Virus record (IMG/VR): IMGVR_UViG_3300025674_000315
Span: 1-26,656 of that record
Strand: one strand, 5' to 3'
Length of the DNA stretch: 26,656 bases
Origin: a virus
The notes below the pieces were generated by a model. The model was not told the origin of the DNA and did not search any database. It saw nothing but the letters and a program-made list of their open reading frames with translations. A program made the translations under genes and the position numbers. Numbering within the stretch: the first letter of the stretch is position 1; each line of letters starts with the position of its first letter. Shown piece after piece: positions 10,801-18,100 of this stretch.

Positions 10801-13523
10801 TTACAGGAATTACCACTGTGAGTGGTGGTAGTGGTTATGCAAGTACAAATCCACCAGTTATTGTGGTTGGTCTTGCAACTGGTTATTCTAACGTAAGTTA
10901 CAGTGGGGGAACTGGAAGTGGATTTAGAGCTTCAATAGTTGTCGGTACTGGTGGAAGTGTTGTTGATTTCCAGATTGTTGATCCTGGAATTGGATATAAA
11001 AATGGAGAAGTTCTTACAGTTGCTGGAATTCCAACAAACACAAGTGTTCCATTTATTCCACATACAATAACTGTAAATTCGATTACAACTGATGAATTTT
11101 CTGGATTCTCATTTGGTGAACTTTTACCATTAGATGATTTCTCTGATCAATTTGATGGTGGCCAAACCACATTTACTTTGACAAGAACAACAACCGCGAA
11201 AAATATCATTAACATCAATAGTGATGATACATCTGTAGAACCTGGTAATAATCTTCTTATATTCTTAAATGATGTATTACAACAACCAGGTCAGTCGTAT
11301 GTTTTCAATGGTGGCACCCAGATAACATTTACCGAAGCACCTAAGGCTGGTAGTAAATTACAAATTCTGTTCTTTAGAGGATCCAATGATGACGTTGATG
11401 ATGGAAATCCATTCCCAACAGTCAAAGTCGGCGATCTTTTACAACTGCAAAGACAAGGCAACTTCTTGCAACAACGAGAAAGAAGAGTAACTGAAATTTC
11501 TGGTGTTAAGAAAGCAGAAACTAATCTCTATAACGGGGTAGGAATTAATGATGATAAAACCTTCGAAAGAATGGTATCTTGGACAAAACAAACAAGTGAT
11601 TTGGTCCTTAATAATCAACCACTTACTAAGGCCAGGGTAAACTTAAATGCAAAGATTTTCCCAGTATCCTATATTATTCAAAATGTAGGCATAAATTCTC
11701 AACAAATCTATGTTGACAATGCATATCCATTCTTCAGTGTTCTTGACAATAGATCTACACCAAATGAAGTTCCAGGAACTGGCATTGAACTTGTTAAGGC
11801 TAATGTTGTTGACCGTGGAGATGCAACGGTTAGTGTTTCTGCTGGTGGAACAGTTGTAAACCCAGTCATCACCGATCCTGGCGCAGGTTATGAAACAGTT
11901 CCTACAGTTTCATTCGCTTCAACAATCCCACAAATTAAAGAGATTGGTAAAGTATGGACAAATAGATCATCATCCACTGACATTGAATATCAGGGTGTTG
12001 CAAGAAACATTTATGGTATTTTTGTTGCGGTTGGAAGTACAACAGGAATCAATACATCCACGGATGGAAGAACCTGGTACGATAGTGGAAACGCAACTTC
12101 ATTTGGTAATCTGAATGCCGTTGTTGGAATGAATACTCACACCGTTATTGTTGGCGCTTCTGGAACTATTGGATATTCTACGGATGGTAGAAATTATCAA
12201 CCATCTAAACTTCTTCAACGAAGAAATGTATTCCCAATCATCTTCTTCGATGACATTCCACCAACACAAACATTTAATGATGTTACATTTGGACAGTCGG
12301 TTGGAGTTGCAGTTGGTGCTGCTGGAACCATTGCTTTCACCAAGGCTGGTCAAGCTGGATTTGGTACTGCATTTGAAGTAACTCAAAAGGTTTCTTCCGT
12401 TAATCTTAACGGTGTTGGTGCGAATGGTAATGTATTCGTGGCCGTTGGTGAAAATGGAATTATTCTCAGATCAAACAATGGTGAATCTTGGAGTGGTGTT
12501 ACAACTAGCACTATTACAACAAATCTTAATCATGTACATTATGGCAATGGTCAGTGGATTGCTGTTGGTTCTGCTGGTACAGTAATTAGATCTTCTGATA
12601 ACGGTAGAAATTGGACTGTAGTCTCTGCTGGTGCAACATTTGATTTGAACAGAGTTGGTTATGCAAATAGTGTTTGGGTTGCCATTGGACAAAGTGGAAT
12701 GGTACTGAACTCTGTTGACACTAATAACTGGTATAAGAAATCTGTTGGAGTTGGAACAGATTTCAATGGCCTTGCATTTGGTGATAACAAGTTTGTTGCT
12801 GTTGGACTTTCATCGAACATTTACAGTTCTGAGTTTGCTGCAGTTTCTGCTGCAGGAACTGCGACCGTTTCAGCTGCAGGTACTATCACTGCAATTACCA
12901 TTAATGAACAAGGATTTGGATATAATCCAAATTCTCCAGTTGAGGTATTGGTTTCTCTTGAACCAGTCACAAGAGAAAGAATTACAAGTGTGAGTGTTGA
13001 GGGTGATTATGGTGATGTTGTTAGTGTTGCTTCTTCTGCAACGGGAATTAATACCACAAGTCCAATGTTGATTTTTGAATTGGATGCGGATTCATTCCTA
13101 AATCAGGCTGCATTTGGAAACATTGCAAAGTCTGGTATTGCATCGAATGATTACTTTATTGTTACAAATTCTGTAACAGGTGCTCCAACCACATCTATTA
13201 CAATTGGCAATAAACCAATTGGAATTGGATCTACTTTCTTAGATAATGTGTATCTTGTGGCTCAAAGGGATCAGTCCAACTCTGGTATTGTTACCGTTTA
13301 TTGTAACGTTCAAGGAATAACTGGTATTGGTACAACAACGTTTGCGCCAAGAATTGGTAAATATAGTTGGGGTAGACTTTACAGTTTCCAACGAGATAGG
13401 ATTAATCCAAAATCCTTTATATCCCAAACAAGTAATGGTTCTGTCGGTATTTCAACTGGCGCCTCTGTTGTTAGAATCAAGTCAATTTCTGAAAATTACA
13501 GTGACCTTGATCAGACAACATAA
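1881..13523 (+). CDS. gp7: Giant gp7-like baseplate wedge protein with modular insertions (3880 aa)
   Basis: Very large virion protein in the gene 7 position between gp6 and gp8. The first ~310 residues resemble the C-terminal domain of T4 gp7: LPSFVQEENPLFVDFLKTYY (~18-40), then QSRDLYSAKGTDDAISILFR (~197-216), then IIGQTLRQ (~257-264). A second block near 2355-2445, NGDVIKGKLSGAEG followed by WKSAVDSIVHPTGY (W2430), resembles the very next part of T4 gp7. Between these blocks are repeated beta-rich modules, GGxGY repeats and a YHYH domain (~1190-1345). After them come three DDxSxxF fibre-like modules, more GGxGY repeats, a BNR/Asp-box propeller (~3355-3655) and a C-terminal domain. The frame is uninterrupted. 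The ATG overlaps the gp6 stop by one base; only a weak GAGA precedes it. T4 gp7 is ~1032 aa, so this is nearly four times longer. The wedge role is inferred from position plus these matches; the N-terminal two thirds of T4 gp7 has no visible counterpart. Confidence 0.85.
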   Translation: MIDTSLQKIQINQVVHSQLPSFVQEENPLFVDFLKTYYTGQEYRGGNIDVVQNLNEYQKVETFSGNENLIGFTTCTSAVTFYDSTINVVSTDGWPEKYGLLKINNEIITYTGKTKTSFTGCVRGFSGVETLHHSSDPDQLVFSQSSAESHKNDTQVINLSNLFLQEFWKKTKEQFLPGFEDRQLTNEVDKANFLRQSRDLYSAKGTDDAISILFRALFAKQVEVIKPIEYLIAPSDADYVVGNDIVAELISGDPSKIIGQTLRQTNNDFASASIFNVIRNQKNGRNYYIISLGKVTQKGVFNITGGTALTNNVSSGSTVLTVDSTLGFPESGLFYVGAGITVGIATYTSKSSTQFFGVTGISSAYQAGQFVRSSNTIYSYEEGDIKKPVIFRMTAVAKTSPLDNAAFLYPGDILRAKNLGNYSLASNYRLNSWIHNVKTTSNVAKDIGTNTSNIDIVTNTINTTDPHLLKLGDPVTLVDTSSAIAQNVEGTVSSVVSSNSFQITITTGSLSVNRSYKVRLNTIFASSNEPTIKVDKFVANVQNTYSDKLNENVYVTSGSLPAYKIYATNNKKTFSAGSVSNNSITINSHGLFTGDLVRYSPVGAGQSSIVGLTTNANYAVTRIDENTIKLSQSISDASVKRFLNISSAGTTHQIIPSNLAGKQLSHQNFLRKFSDTPSLNEYRKPLQNETIGMFRNGVEIVSNRSGDSIWYGVVKNLEVRNGGSEYDVLYPPNINISDSVGTGATAYAIVENGKFESIEVISGGYDIKNIPQITITGGNGTGATAVPRLKETYTTRFFNPDLDVNTATDRVTFQNRHLFDNGESVYYKKAQGFAAVGGLIDNSLYYLHVVDDFAVQFMSSYDDAVAGINPINLTSRTTGTNTLTSTKVRKVVDSVVITSKGSGYSNRKSVVSNSIYPPVDYTTVDDINSGISTSNNFIFFRDHGFNDGDLVEYRSNGPISGLSTTQNYYVLRLDEDRFRLSSAGIGTTTTKQNYDRRDYVKFGNSGTSTHTFKYPDIHVNIESISGVANTAYSYPRLRPVCQGNITQCPITSVGTGYGSTDTLNVHRRPDITVSNGSRGLIDVVISDGKIVRAFIKDGGGGYATPPTIEIRGDGKFAKIVPTVTNGVITSVSIVDSGKDYTQEKTTVVVIPSGRGAKIIANIKKWEVDFFSKNRKNINENDDGILLPSQNELYGLRYSHAYASRKLRQVLDDNIESDFSEKSSVTHSPILGWAYDGSPIYGPYGYGTPTGGAVRRMVPSYTLVSKGNRPPTGVYPLGFFVDDYVYTADGDLDEFNGRFCRTPEFPNGVYAYFCTIQATNSSTSPFVNTREPAFPYIINGFKYKKDEFNSDPGSLQSLDILNSGDLVRNTYYYKFGVSNSNYDYLTKNQLDDTQLIVRSTKLSGIHTVTVILPGENYKVGDRVRFNNLNSGGSGATAKIKTLVGKGLSTLTYTTKIVPNVSFQYKDRVVTGIASTSHGLNDQDIVVVSGISTGELKFIEGPHVISVSSITGRLDETVPPQSSTGITTTIKLEIAGPSGQIEIDDTIGIGTERLTVLDVNESFNLYRVRRETGFAKTHFAGATVHLDQRKFSYPVGVQTNLVTRTNRKLVFNPQSTIGFGTAETIQNIVGIGTTIVVRVKATDGTVLNDHDLPPSGSTADNAISIVNHGFKTGQKLTYGAGPTGAALTVSNNLDLSNPFQLVEGQFVYAVKKSNNLIGITTTIAGIGTTTTSLYFSVIGEGTEHTFTETNKGYLGHVERYDVSVRTVQPHTLKTGDKIKLDLSPNTTVSKTIEYDTLSRKTLVDGYYVSAASTFVGVGVTNSLVTITSHGWDAGDKVLYESGSTSVTPLVDRGEYFVQKINDNQFRLSTNYEDSVRFGGTYIGITSFGSGVHKLSRINPHIVATRGQTVGFAVSDGSLQDLKLEFFEDENFVTRYDGAGISTEIVRSGTPGVSGAVVNLKLTNNVPSPLFYKLTPINLNTVDVSKRDTTPDKTVISGSKIIIENSVYSGTHSISTTTVDRFTYQTKKQPETSTYTSSSGISTFKYTTGSVNARGGINEIDVNFGGLGYLRNPGVSTIVTDTGVNGLLRLYDSSVGKIGESEMLKIGYEYPSDKTIQPSVDLPIVVTVSNNFILDKVGVVTAGRNYVSAPDLIVPDRPDVQLTSELNGTSVGSVTVDVVGRGFNEVPNPPRIIAVRNTNGIGIVSTSSNGVTNFLTLVQPIDGWKSDGSDFPFAVGDRIFVEGVGTAQTTFATKGGYNSENYDYAFFTVRSRTPSSSQITYSIAGLGTTGGTFDPDRSAGRVIKQKDLPTFSALLTPEPFFFGEPVTYGANGRGFVLDNEGYNPVTNTLRLRSLTTTLKNGDVIKGKLSGAEGTVRNVSQFEDFFITDFFSERSKGWQKETGKLNNDFQKIEDSDYYQNFSYSLKSEVPYENWKSAVDSIVHPTGYKNFSDLIINSQPEVGFARSEDLKVKEVASDTSLSINIDNVKSLYTRDDFDIGGEEVLFNGISKFITLKNRKIAAFINIISNKVDLIDDISPQFTGIGTTTSALVVGLSSFRLTNSGNPLFTKSFNPSDTGVISVGSSVFRINNHNFQTGERIKYDPGNGVYGSNRIDIVTSNVVLGGVSTDKMPSELFAIKLNNNQFSVAGLKTAAETGDALTFNGVGSGSNHSFDVLRADDRVIIEIDEIIQAPLFKKKVSVALDEAVGIASTTIKVVGVTSITGNDLLNIDNEILRIKNVGFGSTNVLSVERGIFGSVAAAHTVGAAVTMRGGSFHIVKDVIYFVTPPYGPSGVATANPGVSTNSTFQGRVFNRKDPTTNFIFDDISQNFTGVGKTFTLLQDDADVSGIVTTVNGPEVVNNGIILINNIPQRPTVDFNMAERTDPGIGASIFFTGDDRESLPRGGIVDGYSIGIGSGYQPIVAAAATAIINGAGAIESVVVTGGGSGYRSGPVPIQVLNPLGIGSTAVLQATVGTAGTITGITTVSGGSGYASTNPPVIVVGLATGYSNVSYSGGTGSGFRASIVVGTGGSVVDFQIVDPGIGYKNGEVLTVAGIPTNTSVPFIPHTITVNSITTDEFSGFSFGELLPLDDFSDQFDGGQTTFTLTRTTTAKNIININSDDTSVEPGNNLLIFLNDVLQQPGQSYVFNGGTQITFTEAPKAGSKLQILFFRGSNDDVDDGNPFPTVKVGDLLQLQRQGNFLQQRERRVTEISGVKKAETNLYNGVGINDDKTFERMVSWTKQTSDLVLNNQPLTKARVNLNAKIFPVSYIIQNVGINSQQIYVDNAYPFFSVLDNRSTPNEVPGTGIELVKANVVDRGDATVSVSAGGTVVNPVITDPGAGYETVPTVSFASTIPQIKEIGKVWTNRSSSTDIEYQGVARNIYGIFVAVGSTTGINTSTDGRTWYDSGNATSFGNLNAVVGMNTHTVIVGASGTIGYSTDGRNYQPSKLLQRRNVFPIIFFDDIPPTQTFNDVTFGQSVGVAVGAAGTIAFTKAGQAGFGTAFEVTQKVSSVNLNGVGANGNVFVAVGENGIILRSNNGESWSGVTTSTITTNLNHVHYGNGQWIAVGSAGTVIRSSDNGRNWTVVSAGATFDLNRVGYANSVWVAIGQSGMVLNSVDTNNWYKKSVGVGTDFNGLAFGDNKFVAVGLSSNIYSSEFAAVSAAGTATVSAAGTITAITINEQGFGYNPNSPVEVLVSLEPVTRERITSVSVEGDYGDVVSVASSATGINTTSPMLIFELDADSFLNQAAFGNIAKSGIASNDYFIVTNSVTGAPTTSITIGNKPIGIGSTFLDNVYLVAQRDQSNSGIVTVYCNVQGITGIGTTTFAPRIGKYSWGRLYSFQRDRINPKSFISQTSNGSVGISTGASVVRIKSISENYSDLDQTT
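3235..9885 (+). repeat. Array of diverged 'HG-x-GD' beta modules inside the gp7-like gene
   Basis: Protein-level repeats of ~75-90 residues. Each has a hydrophobic strand, then HGL/HGF with GD (or GE/GQ) two to four residues later, then V-x-Y, a variable stretch, Y-x-V, then N/D-x-F/I-x-L-S, and finally H-x-F or H-x-I. Clear copies begin near 3612 (SHGLFTGDLVRY), 4285 (RHLFDNGESVYY), 4675 (DHGFNDGDLVEY), 6845 (NHGFKTGQKLTY), 7325 (SHGWDAGDKVLY) and 9605 (NHNFQTGERIKY). Shorter or degenerate heads lie near 3235, 6280 and 7150. Copies differ strongly at DNA level, so the duplication is old. The same module occurs once in gp13. Confidence 0.75.
5451..5915 (+). other. YHYH-type domain within the gp7-like protein
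   Basis: Residues ~1190-1345 of the 3880-aa protein carry the signature of the YHYH family: GWAYDGSPIYGPYGYG at 1231-1246, preceded by a His-containing YSHAYASRKL segment and followed by LDEFNGRFCRTPEFPNGVYA and FPYIINGFKY. Two cysteines (C1299, C1313) flank the TPEFPNG turn and could pair. The family has no settled molecular function; it is found in bacterial extracellular proteins and in large cyanophage structural proteins. It sits in the middle of the module array, which suggests a surface-exposed position on the baseplate. Confidence 0.8.
11945..12840 (+). other. BNR/Asp-box beta-propeller near the C-terminus of the gp7-like protein
   Basis: Residues ~3355-3655 contain repeated blades of the form 'VAVG-x-x-G-x-I-x-x-S-x-DG-x-x-W'. 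Asp-box-like turns are STDGRTW (near 12057), STDGRNY (near 12178), SNNGESW (near 12471), SSDNGRNW (near 12591) and a degenerate NSVDTNNW (near 12708). A further blade without the Asp-box lies near 12290-12370. This gives about six to seven blades. Such domains in cyanophages are often labelled Ycf48/photosystem II assembly-like because Ycf48 is also a BNR-type propeller. Here it is part of a structural polypeptide, so a binding or scaffolding role at the baseplate surface is more plausible. Ligand unknown. Confidence 0.75.
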
Positions 13524-13526
13524 ATA
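13519..13526 (+). promoter_or_regulatory. T4-type late promoter motif CATAAATA upstream of gp8
   Basis: CATAAATA matches the -10-like late promoter of T4-type phages (TATAAATA, read by the gp55 sigma factor with gp33/gp45). It lies 24 bases before the gp8 ATG, and its TAA is the stop codon of the gp7-like gene. An A/T-rich stretch follows to the start codon. The same eight bases recur at 22906-22913. No transcript data here. Confidence 0.65.
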
Positions 13527-13550
13527 AATCTATAAAAAACTCGTAGTAAA

Positions 13551-15155
13551 ATGCCCGCGATTATCTCTGATCAGTTTAGGATACTAAACGCTGCGAATTT
13601 CGTGGCTGGTGTTGCAAATACTGCAAACTCATATTATACATTCCTGGGTCTACCCAATTCTGGTGATGTGGGCCTGGGATATGGCACAACTGATTGGAAT
13701 ACTAATACTCCTGCACCTAAGGATGGTATCAAGGAGTATAATGATGATTATGATACTATGATCGCTCTCAAGAAATTGGGAACGGGTGATGTGAAAAGAA
13801 TGGTGAGAAAATATTCATGGACTGGGGGCACAGTCTATGAAATGTACAAGAGTAACTACACCAGAGATAATCTTTCACCACAAACTGCATCGACCAATCT
13901 TTATGATGCAAAATACTACGTTGTAAACAGTCAGTTTAAAGTTTATATTTGTATCAACAACGGACAAAATCCAACAAATCCTCTTGGAAAACAGTCTCTT
14001 GATGAACCAACTTTTACTGACTTAGAGCCAAAGGCCGCGGGTACTTCTGGTGATGGATATCTGTGGAAATATCTTTATACGATTTCTCCAAGTGATATTA
14101 TTAAATTCGATTCTATTGATTACATTCCAGTTCCATCGGATTGGGGAACGGGTGATACTACTGATGTTAAAAATGCATCTGTAGATGGAAAGATTGAAAC
14201 TGCATTGATTGTTAATGCTGGCGGCGGATATCAACCAATTTCCACCACCTTTAATAATATACCTATTCTTGGGGACGGTACTGGAGGAAAAGCATCAATC
14301 ACTGTCGATGCACAGGGTACAGTAAATGATATTGTTATTACCGATGGTGGTGTAGGTTATACTAGAGGAACTATTAATTTCTTCCCTGGCGCTCCAGGTG
14401 CAGAAACTGGTGGTCCTATTTCTGGACTTTCTGCAGTTGGTGTTGGAACAACATCAGTTGCTGACTTTGAGGTGATTATTCCTCCTCCTGGGGGTCATGG
14501 TTTTGATGTTTATAGAGAACTTGGTGCATACAGGGTTCTTTTATATTCAAGATTTGAAAATGATGCCACAAATCCAGATTTTATTGTAGGAAATGATTTT
14601 GCTAGAGTCGGTGTTGTTAAAAATCCAACAACTCCATCTGGAAGTATTTTAAATCAGTCCAGAGCTAGTGCTTTGGTTGGATTGAAACTGAGATCACTCA
14701 CTGGTGGTGACGTTACAAATACCACCTATACTGTAGATACTCCCGTTTATCAAACAATTGGTGTTGGATCTACTGCTGTTGGTTATGTTGCAAGTTGGGA
14801 TAGTGCAACTGCTGTTCTTAAAATTTACAATCCAGTTGGACTTGCATCAACTTCCTATGGATTTAGGATGGTAGATTTTACATCTCAAATTGGTGCGGGT
14901 GGTAGTTACGCAGTTGCTGGCCAAACTGGAGGTGCAGTATTGGGTATTGATACTAGTTTTGGTACTAGTGCTAATCCTGGAACTGCAACAACTGTTGGTA
15001 GTGCATTAGTTCAACTTGGTCAAAACTTTGTTGAAGGTGTGGCTGAACCAGAAGTCAAAAAATATTCTGGAGATATCTTATACATAGATAACAGGGCCGC
15101 TATTCAACGTAGTGCCAACCAGAAAGAAGACATTAAAATCGTTTTAGAGTTCTAA
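13551..15155 (+). CDS. gp8: Baseplate wedge protein gp8 with internal insertions (534 aa)
   Basis: Baseplate wedge subunit; in T4, gp8 dimers bind gp7/gp10 during wedge assembly. Visible matches to T4 gp8 from memory are the N-terminal SDQFRILNAANFV segment, DGYLWKYLYTISPSDIIKF with YIPVP shortly after (~165-195), HGFDVYRELGAYRVLLYSRF (~315-335) followed by FARVGVVKNPTTP, and the C-terminal SGDILYIDNRAAI ... DIKIVLEF, which aligns closely with the T4 C-terminus. At 534 aa it is about 200 residues longer than T4 gp8 (334). The extra length is at ~200-310, containing two GGxGY modules (NAGGGY near 14216, DGGVGY near 14343), and at ~365-500, a Gly/Thr/Ser-rich segment. It starts at the ATG 27 bases after the previous stop, behind a late promoter motif with no strong Shine-Dalgarno. 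Four bases separate it from the next gene. Confidence 0.94.
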   Translation: MPAIISDQFRILNAANFVAGVANTANSYYTFLGLPNSGDVGLGYGTTDWNTNTPAPKDGIKEYNDDYDTMIALKKLGTGDVKRMVRKYSWTGGTVYEMYKSNYTRDNLSPQTASTNLYDAKYYVVNSQFKVYICINNGQNPTNPLGKQSLDEPTFTDLEPKAAGTSGDGYLWKYLYTISPSDIIKFDSIDYIPVPSDWGTGDTTDVKNASVDGKIETALIVNAGGGYQPISTTFNNIPILGDGTGGKASITVDAQGTVNDIVITDGGVGYTRGTINFFPGAPGAETGGPISGLSAVGVGTTSVADFEVIIPPPGGHGFDVYRELGAYRVLLYSRFENDATNPDFIVGNDFARVGVVKNPTTPSGSILNQSRASALVGLKLRSLTGGDVTNTTYTVDTPVYQTIGVGSTAVGYVASWDSATAVLKIYNPVGLASTSYGFRMVDFTSQIGAGGSYAVAGQTGGAVLGIDTSFGTSANPGTATTVGSALVQLGQNFVEGVAEPEVKKYSGDILYIDNRAAIQRSANQKEDIKIVLEF

Positions 15156-15159
15156 GAAC

Positions 15160-18100
15160 ATGCCACAAGAGACAAACCTCAACGTAAGTCCTTATTTCGA
15201 CGATTTTAATGAGGACAAAAATTTTAATAGGGTACTGTTCAAGCCTGCAAGTCCAATTCAGGCCAGAGAATTAACACAATTACAAAGCATTCTTCAAAAT
15301 CAAATCGAAAGATTTGGTCAACATTTTTTCAAAGAAGGATCTCAAGTAATTCCAGGCCAGATCGCATATGATCCACAGTATTATGCAGTTGAATTAACAG
15401 ATACCTTTTTTGGAGTAAGTGTTTCGCAATATGTTGACCAGTTAGTTGGTAAAACTATTAGAGGGGAAACCTCTGGAGTAGAAGCTAGAGTTGTAAACTT
15501 TATTACAAAAACTCAATCCGACAGAGGTGCAAATACTCTCTATATTAAATACATTAAATCTGGAAATGATTTTGCAACAAGTGTATTTCAGGACGGAGAG
15601 AATTTAATTTGTTCTACGGATATTGAATATGGGAATTCAAGGATTATTGCAAATAATCCTTTTGCATCATGCATACCCTCAAATGCAACTTCTACAGCTT
15701 GTGCAGCCTCTATTGAAGAGGGTGTTTATTTTATCAGAGGATTTTTTGTAAAAGTACAACCAAGTACCGTAATTCTTGACCAGTATAGTGCAACTCCAAG
15801 TGTAAGGGTTGGACTTTTTATTGAGGAGAATCTTGTAACTGCATATGCAGATGACAGTCTGTTTGATAATGCTGGTGGTTATTCTAATTTTGCTGCTCCT
15901 GGAGCAGATAGACTTCAAATTAGAACCACACTGATTAAGAAAGATATTACAGAATTCAACGACGAAAACTTCGTTGAGTTGATGAGATTAGATAATGGCA
16001 AACTTGAAAAGTTTGTAAAGAAAACGGATTATAATTTAATTAGGGATGAACTGGCCAGGAGAACATATGATGAAAGTGGAGATTATTATGTAAAACCATT
16101 CCAGGTTACTGTTAAAGAGTCATTAAACGACAGAACTGGAAATGGTGGTGTATATCTATCCAATCAGAGAACGTCACAGGGTCAATCACCATCAGATGAT
16201 TTGATGGTATATAACATCTCCCCTGGAAAGGCGTATGTTAAAGGATACGATATTGAAAAAATTTCTTCTACACTTATCGATGTAGAAAAACCAAGAACTA
16301 CAAAAACTATTTCTAGTGCAGCAATTCCTTTTGATACTGTATCTAGTGTAAAGATTAATAATGTTTATGGTTCACCTTTTGTTGGTTTTGGGACTACCGC
16401 TACAATTAGTCTCAGAAGTGAGAGAATAACCACGGACGGCACAGCTCCTGGGATTGAAGTTGGTGTTGCTAAAGTTTATGACTACAAACTTGAAGCCGCA
16501 GCTTATGCCAATGATGCAAGTAAGTATGAAGTATACTTATATGATCTTCAAACATTTACCACAATTACAGTAAGTTCTGATGTAACTCTGACAACACCAG
16601 TTCGTGTTCAGGGTGCTAGAAGTGGTGCAACGGCCTTCCTTAAAAATAATGTCAGTTCTAGTAAGTCATTAACACTGACTGATACTTCTGGAACATTTAT
16701 GGTGGATGAGCCACTTATTATCAATGGCATCAATCAAAATTATGTTATCACATCTGTAAGAGAGTATAGTCTCGGAGATATTAAGTCTGTACAACAACAA
16801 GTAGGTATCAATACATTTACTGCAGACCTTGAATTAACTTCCAGATTCAACCTTGCTCCTTCTGGAACAAACTTCACTATTGGCACCGCAGGAATTGTAA
16901 CTGCACCTGGAAATAGATTTGCTGTAGGAATCAAAACTGGTGATATTGTAACTTACAACAGAACTGGATTCTCTGTTCCAACTTTTAACAGAGTGAGTGC
17001 AATTGGTGCTGATGGATCTACCCTAACTCTTGTTTCTCTTGGATCTAGTGTAACTGGTGTATGTGATGGAGGCCTAACAACTACCGAAATTCAGACCAGT
17101 GATTTTACTCTGGTTAGACCACAAATTTTAAATGCTAGAGATTCTAGATTGGTAAGTAGATTACCACAACCATATATCTCATCAGTTGATCTTTCTAGTG
17201 CGAATATTCAAATTAGAAAACAATATACATTGAACATTTCCAGTAACAGAGGAAGTGTTACTATTGAAGATCCAGATCTTTTCTTCCAACCTTTTGATGA
17301 AGAAAGATACAATCTTGCGTATTCCGATGGTACTGTAGAACCACTCACAAGTGCAAAGGTATCATTTAACTCAACATTCAAGAGTGTAACTCTTAGAGGT
17401 CTTGGTACTGCAACCGATACTAATGCGGTTCTTGTGGCCACACTTAAGAAAATTAATGTCAAATCGAAGACAAAGAATCTCACAAGATGCAGTAAGACTG
17501 TTATTAACAGATCTAAGTATGAATATTCTGGATCAACTGGGACTTCCTTTAATAACGGTTTAACTTATAATGCAGTTTATGGAACAAGAGTTGAAGATGA
17601 CCAAATTTGTTTGAACGTTCCCGATGCCATTAGAGTTCATGCTGTATTTGAGTCGTCCACAACTTCATCACCAATTCTTCCATCACTCACACTGGTAAAT
17701 AGAAGTGCAGCACTTACGGATACCATTCAGGGTGAAATTTTAATTGGGTCTAATAGTGGTGCTGTTGCCAGAGTTGTAAGTTCAACAACTTCAACAGTTG
17801 ATATTGTTTATAAGAATGAATTACGATTTACGGTTGGTGAGCCAGTAGTTTTCCAAAATTCTGGAATTAGTGGAACCGTATCCGTAATTGTTATTGGTGA
17901 TAGAAATATTCTAGATAACTTCTCATTCGACAATGGTCAAAGAAAAGAGTTTCTTGATTACTCTAGAATTGTAAGAAATGCAGAATCTGCAGAACCATCA
18001 AGACAACTCGCTATTATTTACGACCACTATATTGTGGATACTGGTGCTGGTGGAGACTTGATTACGGTTAACAGTTACTCCCCAGATAATTATGAAAGAG

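Noticed and set aside
11945-12840. Photosystem II assembly factor (Ycf48) gene acquired from the host
   Set aside because: The BNR repeats are an internal part of a 3880-aa structural protein with no separate start, signal peptide or lipobox; only the fold type is shared.
1881-13523. Artificial fusion of several genes or a frameshift-joined ORF
   Set aside because: The frame is continuous with uniform composition and module style, no internal start with a strong ribosome site stands out, and giant structural genes are usual in this phage group.
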